A stretch of DNA of 64,000 nt from Candidatus Rifleibacteriota bacterium (GTDB lineage Bacteria > Muiribacteriota > Ozemobacteria > Ozemobacterales > Ozemobacteraceae): contig JAAYVD010000074.1 of the NCBI GenBank assembly GCA_012517355.1, forward strand, positions 1 through 64,000, given 5' to 3'. Shown piece after piece: positions 48,501 through 54,415 of the stretch (positions are counted from its first letter, which is position 1; each line of letters starts with the position of its first letter). The notes below the pieces were generated by a model that saw nothing but the letters and a program-made list of their open reading frames with translations, made no database searches and was not told the origin of the DNA. A program made the translations under genes and the position numbers.

Positions 48501-48650
48501 TACGAGGTCATCGAGCACCAGGTGCCGGCGCTGGTGGGGTGCCCCGCCCGCGAGGGGGTCGCCCGGCTCCGGGCCTGGCACGACACCCGGGTCGGCTCCG
48601 GCCCGCCAGCCGACGACATCACCGTCGTCATCCTGAACCGCCGGCCGTAA
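45546..48650 (+). CDS. membrane PP2C/SpoIIE-type phosphatase with three N-terminal 27-aa repeats
   Basis: 1034 residues. Residues 8-88 are three tandem 27-residue copies encoded by the 81-bp repeat (D8-A34, D35-V61, G62-A88), diverging from first to third. The architecture then matches the upstream protein: helix RLVTQVVMALAFFAVPLVFI, external domain, helices near 395-435, second external domain, helix near 720-745, HAMP (near 745-795), and SpoIIE phosphatase (805-1030). The catalytic motifs are intact: VGGDFFDF, GDVSGHGAPSALIVALAKG, SNAGHNHPFLV, YTDGLVEALD, GPPADDITVVIL. It should dephosphorylate a Ser/Thr-phosphorylated STAS anti-sigma antagonist; a STAS-like gene lies at 49940. Translationally coupled to the degenerate paralogue. 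Confidence 0.92.
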   Translation: MTLPARPDRPDVGNTPLPPRMAARNARFAHRKGADRPETGSAPVPPPLATRTARLPHHAGVGQPEAGRAIWPPRMIGRTPRSAPRRGAASRLVTQVVMALAFFAVPLVFIGFEASALRDSLADEVDTREMASLLGSLRTIKDRQYLPGACQNAFAGWCSQAAAASSPRQVLAEMRRRVPADLGLPMEFVFLGPDGRQDQELSDVSLPGDIERFLEADLARLEAGKPGPFRSRLARYQEFFGPWIYRLERAKLVTGFFQVGAQERRHHLYVSPRVDFGRFLVFLDHPPDWNLRGVRLELARHLARFPTHRGGIHRTDQGREDLPDALGEGFPSWFQASLHLGPSTRQAIRSGDWLWAQVPLDRKTRVILGRPDTSRRDLDRFRHGLLATLTGLFLGAAAVFFRLSASPEGIPFRLSTRLFLLLAYVVGLPLLVFWLSARTLGRDLAEVREREWQARQVAALEELDQRFQDFVGSLEEALVRRFQLTATGTSGETELRTRLQDVIREFDPALAVYLDAQGKARFESGAPSFKMPPGLQKILFTACAGVLASQTARPQPRDGDLSAALAEESGLNLELLTTIMTEHPEHLLDLDFIDQDVGILLTPASDPQGEMPFAVVVAWEHARLWRLFLERFLPRFQAGLPEMRLAARWIVGKNIPCPADSPLLPVADDIWEGFRGARRPVSLSVPLASSTWLVTGYRGNHLRNLLLLAGSPPDARQALDAAFHRRMALIGLLLALTGALIARLLSGTFLHPIGELARGVAALTRRDFSWRIPPIGRDELGRLGEAFNQMRESLRDLELARVLQERIYPTGVTSLGQGWEVFGDCRSASEVGGDFFDFQSLPDGRWILVVGDVSGHGAPSALIVALAKGLFAHPRQADDPARILQDVQAVFRRILPKRRMMMTCFVAVFDPVSGGLCYSNAGHNHPFLVNPAGHLSPLHTPGFPLGLGKARTYQSAAATVDPGGLVFLYTDGLVEALDPQGNPLGYEVIEHQVPALVGCPAREGVARLRAWHDTRVGSGPPADDITVVILNRRP
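45567..45809 (+). repeat. 81-bp palindromic repeat, three tandem copies (R3-R5)
   Basis: 45567-45647, 45648-45728 and 45729-45809, period exactly 81 bp. R3 is close to consensus (GCCGCCACGGATGGCGGC and GCGAAACGCCCGTTTCGC hairpins, CCCCTTTGC/GCAAAGGGG outer stem). R4 and R5 are progressively diverged. Same reading phase as R1, R2 and R6. Confidence 0.92.
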
Positions 48651-48798
48651 CCGGCTGCCACCGGCCGCTTCCGGGAGACCGGAGAACCGGTGGGCAGGTC
48701 CCTGGCCAGGGAATTCCGGCAAAACGAGGGTTCCCTCACAGCTCCCCCCCTTCTTCCCTGGCCACCGGACCGATCCGCGAACCTCGGCACCGGTCTGC

Positions 48799-48836
48799 GG
48801 CCGCGATCCCGATGGACAGGTCGGGGATCCGCGGCC
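48799..48836. terminator. imperfect GC hairpin between convergent genes
   Basis: GGCCGCGATCCCGA (48799-48812) faces TCGGGGATCCGCGGCC (48821-48836), pairing fully apart from two single-base bulges, loop 8 nt. It lies 10 bp beyond the stop of the PstS-like gene on the minus strand and after the phosphatase on the plus strand. No T-tract. Confidence 0.45.
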
Positions 48837-48845
48837 CCCGGGGGG

Positions 48846-49655
48846 TCAGTCGAAGCTCAGCACCGGCAGCACGTATTTGCGGACGATGGCCTGCCCCTCG
48901 CGAGAGAAGACGAAATCGAGGAACTTCGCCAGGTCGGCGTTCTTGGGGTCATCCCGGTAGACGAGGGTGAACGGCCGGCCCAGGGGATACTGGCCCAGGC
49001 TCAGGGTCTCCAGCGAGGGCAGGATCCCGTCGATGGCCACGACGCGGGTCAGGCCACGGTCACCGGCCAGGGCCGCGAAAGTGATGGCGGCCGGATTGCT
49101 GGCGACGTACTCGATGTTCTCCTGGTGGGTGGGGAAGGCGAAGGCCGGCGTGGCCAGGGGCGCCCCCTCCATCACCACCTCGCGGAACTGGCCCATCACT
49201 CCGCCCTCGTCCCCCTGCCGGACCAGCGTGACGATGGGAAGGTCGGGGCCGCCGACCGCCTGCCAGTTGGTGACGGTGCCGGCGAAGATGTCCTTCACCT
49301 GCCCCAGGGTCAGGCTGGCCACCGGGTTCTGCCCGTTCACGTAGACCACCAGCGCATCGTAGCCGATGGGGCGGTTGGTCAGCCCGGAGTCCAGTTCCTC
49401 CTTCGTCAGCAGGCGCGACAGGCCGCCCAGCACCGCCTTGCCGTCCCGCGCCGCGACGAATCCCTGGTTCGAGCTGGTGGCACGGATCTCGCCGAAGGCG
49501 ATGCCCGAACTCGCCGTGAAGGCGGTGGCCAGTTCGGGCAACAGCGCCGTGCCGATCGAGGACGATCCCTCGTAGGAGAGCTGGGCGCCGGCGGCAATGG
49601 CCAGCAGCCAGAAGGAAAGGGCCAGAGCGATGACGGAAGAACGGGGGAATGACAT
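48846..49655 (-). CDS. PstS-like phosphate/oxyanion-binding protein
   Basis: 269 residues from ATG 49655 (GGAGG 7 bp upstream) with signal peptide SVIALALSFWLLAIAAGAQL. The mature protein opens LSYEGSSSIGTALLPELATA, the PBP-like domain start of PstS, followed by ATSSNQGFVAARDGKAVLGG, LTLGQVKDIFAGTVTNWQAV, PIVTLVRQGDEGGVMGQFRE and LGQYPLGRPFTLVYRDDPKN. These match the PBP_like_2 family of phosphate-binding proteins. No pstCAB genes adjoin it, so it may be an orphan binding protein serving sensing or a distant transporter. Its upstream region carries a head-to-head pair of 81-bp repeats. Confidence 0.88.
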   Translation of the reverse strand: MSFPRSSVIALALSFWLLAIAAGAQLSYEGSSSIGTALLPELATAFTASSGIAFGEIRATSSNQGFVAARDGKAVLGGLSRLLTKEELDSGLTNRPIGYDALVVYVNGQNPVASLTLGQVKDIFAGTVTNWQAVGGPDLPIVTLVRQGDEGGVMGQFREVVMEGAPLATPAFAFPTHQENIEYVASNPAAITFAALAGDRGLTRVVAIDGILPSLETLSLGQYPLGRPFTLVYRDDPKNADLAKFLDFVFSREGQAIVRKYVLPVLSFD

Positions 49656-49758
49656 GGTATGCCTCCAGTGGTGGATGGCCCCCTGACCCGGCGCGGCCCG
49701 GACGTTCGGCGCCACCGGCGGGGACGGCCAGGGGGTGTGGCCGGCCTCATCGCCAACG

Positions 49759-49839
49759 GGCTCCCTGTCGTGCACGAAACGGGGGTATCGCGCCGCCGTC
49801 CATGGCACCACGGGGGCCGGGCGGACCTCGTGCCGGGCC
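49759..49839 (-). repeat. 81-bp palindromic repeat, intergenic (R9)
   Basis: Minus-strand orientation, diverged, exactly 81 bp with the start abutting the start of R10. Lies about 100 bp upstream of the PstS-like gene. Confidence 0.8.
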
Positions 49840-49920
49840 GACCGACACGAGGTCGGAAGGGCTTCCCCTTTGCCGCCTCGGAGGGCGGTGCGCAACGCGA
49901 GTTGCGCGCTTCGCGAAGGG
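49840..49920 (+). repeat. 81-bp palindromic repeat, intergenic (R10)
   Basis: Plus orientation, starts GACCGACACGAGGTCGG, exactly 81 bp to the next GAC. It carries a compensatory change: the third hairpin is GCGCAAC/GTTGCGC instead of GCGAAAC/GTTTCGC. Ends 20 bp before the STAS-like gene's stop. Confidence 0.9.
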
Positions 49921-49939
49921 GACGCGGCGACGGGGCGGT

Positions 49940-50323
49940 TCACGAGGCCTCTTCGGGGCCGGTCAGCCATTCGATGGCCGCCTCGGGTTCGTAGAAGATG
50001 AAGAACTTGACCTTGTACCGGTCGGACTGGGGCGCCAGGACCTTCGAGTATTTGCCCGGCGTGGGGTTCTTCTCGCCGATCAGCAGCGCGTAGCGACGAC
50101 CCAGCACGTGCCGGTGGGTGCCGAAGAAGGCGGCCAGGCTGGCCAGGTCGCTGGGGGAGCGTTTGGCCATGGTCTCCCGGGCATCGATCAGGACATTCAG
50201 CCCGTTGCGGAAGGCCGCGTCGTGAAAGGCCGCGTCGAACCCCTCGCGGGTCTCCTCGACCCCCTGGTGACCGGACATCCGGAACCAGATGAACCCCTGT
50301 TCGAACGTGTAGGTGATGGCCAT
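49940..50323 (-). CDS. STAS/SpoIIAA-like protein
   Basis: 127 residues. Alternating strands and helices fit the SpoIIAA-like (STAS-like) fold: ITYTFEQGFIWFRMSGHQGV, then NVLIDARETMAKRSPSDLAS (strand, then an acidic loop at the usual phosphorylation-loop position), HRHVLGRRYALLIGEKNPT, and VKFFIFYEPEAAIEWLTG at the end. This pattern is typical of small bacterial proteins in phosphatase/kinase partner-switching or of lipid-binding relatives. The SpoIIE phosphatase 1.3 kb away makes a functional link plausible. Start at ATG 50323. Confidence 0.7.
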   Translation of the reverse strand: MAITYTFEQGFIWFRMSGHQGVEETREGFDAAFHDAAFRNGLNVLIDARETMAKRSPSDLASLAAFFGTHRHVLGRRYALLIGEKNPTPGKYSKVLAPQSDRYKVKFFIFYEPEAAIEWLTGPEEAS

Positions 50324-50431
50324 CTCTCACTCCTGCCCGCCGGCCGGTCCGCCCCGCCGACGCGCCGCCCCATCATAGCAGAAGCGGCCCGCCGGAGGAA
50401 GCCCGCGGCCGGTCGCCGGGCGCGCCCGCTC

Positions 50432-51274
50432 CTACTCCCGCAGGCGGCCGGCGGCGTAGGGGCCGACGTAGAGAGCCTGTGGGCGCGACATGTTCAGGTC
50501 GCCGAGGCCGGCGTAGCAATCGAAGATGTAGCCGTTGATCACCAGCGCGTCCGAGCCATACCGCCAGGGGTTCCCGACCGGCCGGCTGGGATGGTTGACC
50601 ACCCGGTGGGCGTCGTAGCCGTGGGCCCGCATGATGCCGATGACGTGGGTCATCATGACGTAGGCCTTGTCGCGGTCGTCGCCTTCGACGAACAGGTCGG
50701 GGTGGTGCTCCTTGACCCAGGTCGCCGTCGAGGTGATGGCCGCCCGGTCGCTCGAGGTGTCGATGGGCACGTCGGCATACCCGGGAAGCATGGGCACGGT
50801 CTCCAGGGCCTCGCCCGGCTCCTTCGGAGGCTGGCCGCCGCCCGACGACGGGGGTCGGTCCCCGTCGGGGCCGGGTTCGTCACCGGCGGCCGGCGGCAGG
50901 TCGGTGGTCGGCTTGCCCTCGGAACCCCACCAGTAGGCGGGATTCTCGCCACCGGCGCGGCAGATGACATCGACCCATTCCCAGCCGATCTCGGTCAGGA
51001 CGAGGATGCGGTCGCCCTTGATGGCGCGGATGCGCAGCCCGGCGTCACGCAGGTCCTGGCGCATGCTCATCAGCAACCGTTCGGCCGACACCTTGTCGTG
51101 GACGCTGTCGAGCGGGTAGGTGCGGGCCACGCGGGCGAACAGGTACTTGGGGGTCTTGTGATCGGGATTGTCGAGCTTGCGCTGGTCGAACCCCTCGAGC
51201 GGGGCATCCGCCCAGGCCACTCCACAACCGACACACAACCCGAGCACCAGCAGCCACCTGATCACGTTGCGCAT
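50432..51274 (-). CDS. exported hypothetical protein
   Basis: 280 residues from ATG 51274 (GGAGGTGCCGAGGA upstream). Signal peptide NVIRWLLVLGLCVGCGVAWA. The mature part holds a helical/acidic region (LFARVARTYPLDSVHDKVSA), a Gly/Pro-rich linker (residues 120-150) and a C-terminal domain with VPIDTSSDRAAITSTATWVK, AYVMMTHVIGIMRAHGYDAH and GSDALVINGYIFDCYAGLGD. The last has the look of a transglutaminase-like or cysteine-peptidase His/Asp/Cys site but the order is unclear. Divergent from the HEAT-repeat operon at 51388. Not recognised. Confidence 0.68.
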   Translation of the reverse strand: MRNVIRWLLVLGLCVGCGVAWADAPLEGFDQRKLDNPDHKTPKYLFARVARTYPLDSVHDKVSAERLLMSMRQDLRDAGLRIRAIKGDRILVLTEIGWEWVDVICRAGGENPAYWWGSEGKPTTDLPPAAGDEPGPDGDRPPSSGGGQPPKEPGEALETVPMLPGYADVPIDTSSDRAAITSTATWVKEHHPDLFVEGDDRDKAYVMMTHVIGIMRAHGYDAHRVVNHPSRPVGNPWRYGSDALVINGYIFDCYAGLGDLNMSRPQALYVGPYAAGRLRE

Positions 51275-51355
51275 TCCTCGGCACCTCCGCATGGATTACC
51301 CCCATTGTAGCAGGAACCGGTGGCCGGGGGAACGGGCCATCCGGGAAGGGTGTGG

Positions 51356-51361
51356 TATAGT
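51356..51361 (+). promoter_or_regulatory. possible extended -10 element of the HEAT/pseudopilin operon
   Basis: TGGTATAGT, with TATAGT at 51356-51361, 26 bp before ATG 51388. No convincing -35 box. Confidence 0.35.
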
Positions 51362-51387
51362 GTCAACAGATCATTCAGGGGAGTACC

Positions 51388-54291
51388 ATGGAAGAGGTCA
51401 CCAAGCCCGGGCCCGAGAGCCCCCCGCTGCCCCCCTCGCTCGACCTGAACCTCTGGCTGGCGTTGAGCCTCGCCTCCCGCGAGGAGGCGGAACGCCGCCT
51501 GGCCCTCGACGAGATCGGCTTCCAGGGCCTGGCCGACGCGTTCGCCGACCAGCTGCAGCGCCTCGCCGACCATGACCCCGCCGAGGCCTGCCGCAACTTC
51601 GCCACCCGCCTGCTGGCCGGCCGCCAGAAGGCGAAGGCCGACCGCACCGTCGAGAAGATCGAACTGTCTCCCGAGCGCACCAAGGCCCTGCTCGAGATGG
51701 GCGAAGACACCCTGCAGCGCGTCGTCCAGCTCTCGCTGCGCCGGGCGCCCTCCGCCGAGATCCTCGACACCTGGCGCGCCCACCTGCTCGGCGAGGAGAA
51801 CCCCGAGGTCATCGGGGTCGGACTGACGCTGCTGGCCCGCTTCGGACGGCCCGACGACGCCGGGCTCGCCCTTCCCTTCAGCACCCATGCCTCGACCGGC
51901 GTGGTGCGGGCCGCCATCGACCTGTTGCACGCGAAGAACCCCGACCGTTTCAAGGAGACCATCGTCCAGTTCCTCACCGCCGACGACCTCGAGGTGCGGC
52001 TGCACACCATCCGCAAGCTGCGCACCTTCGACCCGCGCGAGGCGCAGGTCTACCTGCGCTCCCTGCTGTCGGCCCGCAACCCGTTCATCCGCCAGCGCGC
52101 CCTGCGCGAACTGCTGCTGGTGCCATTCAACGAGAGCGAAGCCCTGTATCTGGCCTACCTGGCGGCCGAACCGCTGCCGCTGCTGCTGGTGCTGGCCGGC
52201 TCGGCCGTCGCCATGAACCCGGCCCCCGAACTGCCCCAGAAGCTGTACGACGTCTACTTCGCCGCCCGCGACACCCGCGCCCACATCCTGCAGCTGGTGA
52301 TCGCGCAGGTGCTGGCCGCCATCAAGGCTTCCGGCATCCTGCAGGAGCCCGTCGAGACCTACCTCGAGACCCTCAAGGCCACCCTGCAGAAACGCAAACT
52401 CTGGATCACCACCCGGATCGCGCTGAAAGACCTCGACCACGCCGAGCCCGATACGCGGCTGGCCGCCATCGACAAGCTGCGGCAGGCCCTCCAGTTCCCC
52501 AAGGTGCGCGAGGCCCTCGAGGCTCGCGACGCCGTCGAGACCGTCGAGGAGGTACGCGAGGCCCTGGCCCAGGCCCTCGGCCGCGAGAAGGAGTCGTTCA
52601 CCCCCGCCGCCTTCCGCGCCAAGGTGAAAGACGGCAGTTTCTACGCGCTCGAGCCGAAGGTGCAGAAGAAGTTCGTCGCCACCATCACCGACGAGGGCTC
52701 CTTCCTCGAGGTCCGCGACATCATCGGCATCGTGGTGGTGGCCGACCTCGACCGCGGCGTCCTGCTGCAGCTGCTCGACCGGATCGCGGCCCACTCCAAA
52801 TCCTGGGATCCCAAGTGCCTGTACCGGTTCCTCAAGGACGAGGACCCCGGTGTCCTGGCCGCCGCCCTGCGGGCCGTCGGCAAACTCGACCTCGACGCCA
52901 TCTCCTACGAGATCCCCAACCTGATGCGGCACGACGACTTCCGGGTCAAGATGGCCGCCCTCGAACTCTACCTGGTCTCCGACAAGGCCAGCGCCCTGCA
53001 GTACCTGGTGGGCATGCTGAAGGCCCCCCAGGTCAAGGTGCGCCGCAACGGCCTGTCGCTGCTGGCCACCGTCGACTACCCCTCGGCCGAGGCCATCCTG
53101 CGCGACTACTTCCCGGTCGAGAAAAACCTCGAGGCGAAGGTGCAGGCCGGCTTCATCCTGGCCGCCAACCCCACCCTCGAAGGCTTCCAACTGCTCTACG
53201 CCGCCTGCCACGACGACAAGGGCGACATCCTGCCCAGCTTCCAGGACCTGTGGGACGCCGCCCTGGAAGGCGCCGTCCCCCTGCTCGCCCCCGACGCCGC
53301 CACGCTTCTGGCCACCTGCCAGGGCACCCGGCCGCAGGCCACCCAGGCCGCCACCGCCGCCGCCGACCAGCCTTCCTACGCCTTCAAGAAGGTCACCGCC
53401 GCCACCAGGAAGAACCTGTTCGCGGAACAGGACGCCCAGGCCGCCCAAGGGGCCGCCGCCGACCTGCGGCTGCCCGAACCCCAGGATGCCCTCGAGAAGG
53501 CCGCCGGTTTCCTCGACCGCCACCGCATGCCCCTGGCCGCGGCCGCCGTCGTCCTGCTCGCCGCCGGCCTGTGGTGGGCGGCGGGCGACCGCCTCCTCGG
53601 CCCGTCCGACGCGGGACCGACCCCCGGAGTCAGGCACGAGAGCCGGGCCAGCCGCATGGAAGAGGGGGCGAAGGACGTCCCGGCGGTGGTCAGCGGCCAG
53701 CGGGGCGGATCCAGCCAGTTCATGCGCGGCCGCAGCTACGGCGGCACCATGCGTTCGATGGCGGCCGAACGGCAATCGATCTCGCAGGAGTTCCACCGCA
53801 AGAACAAGGAGGCGCTCCAGGAGACCCTGATGGCGATGTCGACCGACCCCAATTACAAAGGGTATGCCGAGTTCTACCTGAACGAGAACTGCTCGAAAGG
53901 CATGAAAGCCCTCGACGAGGGGAACCTGAAAGAGGCGCGCGACTACCTGGTGAAGGCGCTGGTCGATCCCTCCGTCTCGGAAGAGGCGCGGGTCATCGTC
54001 TGCCAGGGGCTGATGGGCGTCGGCTGGGAGATCGGCGACAAGGATTCCATCCAGATGTCCATGGAGGCTTTGCTGGCCACCATCCCCGAGAACGAGCTCC
54101 CCAAGGGATATGATAAAATGAGGATGAAGGAAGCCTTCGCCGGCCTCGAACGGTTCAACGAGGTCACGCCCGAGCAGTTCAAACTGATCATGCAGAAGAT
54201 GGCCACCCAGTATCCCGGCAAGGTGCCCCCCGAGTATCAGGCGAAGATGCTGGAAGGGTTCAAACAGATGCAGAACCGTTTCAGGAAATGA
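51388..54291 (+). CDS. HEAT-repeat membrane protein, first gene of the second pseudopilin operon
   Basis: 967 residues. Residues 130-650 are helical HEAT-type pairs (GVVRAAIDLLHAKNPDRFKE; LEVRLHTIRKLRTFDPREAQ; DFRVKMAALELYLVSDKASA). A single membrane helix (RMPLAAAAVVLLAAGLWWAA, near 712) is followed by a helical external part (KNKEALQETLMAMSTDPNYK; EGNLKEARDYLVKALVDPSV) with TPR-like spacing. ATG 51388 follows GGGGAG. It resembles the gene at 19858 in architecture (HEAT, one membrane helix, small outer domain) and in neighbours. I infer a paralogue serving a second pseudopilus-like complex. Confidence 0.82.
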   Translation: MEEVTKPGPESPPLPPSLDLNLWLALSLASREEAERRLALDEIGFQGLADAFADQLQRLADHDPAEACRNFATRLLAGRQKAKADRTVEKIELSPERTKALLEMGEDTLQRVVQLSLRRAPSAEILDTWRAHLLGEENPEVIGVGLTLLARFGRPDDAGLALPFSTHASTGVVRAAIDLLHAKNPDRFKETIVQFLTADDLEVRLHTIRKLRTFDPREAQVYLRSLLSARNPFIRQRALRELLLVPFNESEALYLAYLAAEPLPLLLVLAGSAVAMNPAPELPQKLYDVYFAARDTRAHILQLVIAQVLAAIKASGILQEPVETYLETLKATLQKRKLWITTRIALKDLDHAEPDTRLAAIDKLRQALQFPKVREALEARDAVETVEEVREALAQALGREKESFTPAAFRAKVKDGSFYALEPKVQKKFVATITDEGSFLEVRDIIGIVVVADLDRGVLLQLLDRIAAHSKSWDPKCLYRFLKDEDPGVLAAALRAVGKLDLDAISYEIPNLMRHDDFRVKMAALELYLVSDKASALQYLVGMLKAPQVKVRRNGLSLLATVDYPSAEAILRDYFPVEKNLEAKVQAGFILAANPTLEGFQLLYAACHDDKGDILPSFQDLWDAALEGAVPLLAPDAATLLATCQGTRPQATQAATAAADQPSYAFKKVTAATRKNLFAEQDAQAAQGAAADLRLPEPQDALEKAAGFLDRHRMPLAAAAVVLLAAGLWWAAGDRLLGPSDAGPTPGVRHESRASRMEEGAKDVPAVVSGQRGGSSQFMRGRSYGGTMRSMAAERQSISQEFHRKNKEALQETLMAMSTDPNYKGYAEFYLNENCSKGMKALDEGNLKEARDYLVKALVDPSVSEEARVIVCQGLMGVGWEIGDKDSIQMSMEALLATIPENELPKGYDKMRMKEAFAGLERFNEVTPEQFKLIMQKMATQYPGKVPPEYQAKMLEGFKQMQNRFRK

Positions 54292-54316
54292 CGCGTCTTC
54301 TGTACAGGAACGACCC

Positions 54317-54397
54317 GACCGACACGAGGTCGGCCATACCCCTTTGCCGCCACGGAAGGCGACGCGGAACCCCCGTTCCGCGCCCGGCAGGGGGCCC
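54317..54397 (+). repeat. 81-bp palindromic repeat, intergenic (R11)
   Basis: Starts GACCGACACGAGGTCGG, exactly 81 bp to the next GAC, ending just before the ribosome site of the next gene. The third hairpin is CGCGGAAC/GTTCCGCG, a second compensatory variant. Confidence 0.9.
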
Positions 54398-54415
54398 GAC
54401 CTGGAGGTGAACGAC

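Noticed and set aside
19688-54397. CRISPR array as explanation for the 81-bp repeats
   Set aside because: Copies are dispersed or directly adjacent without spacers, exceed usual repeat length, and no cas gene is in the window.
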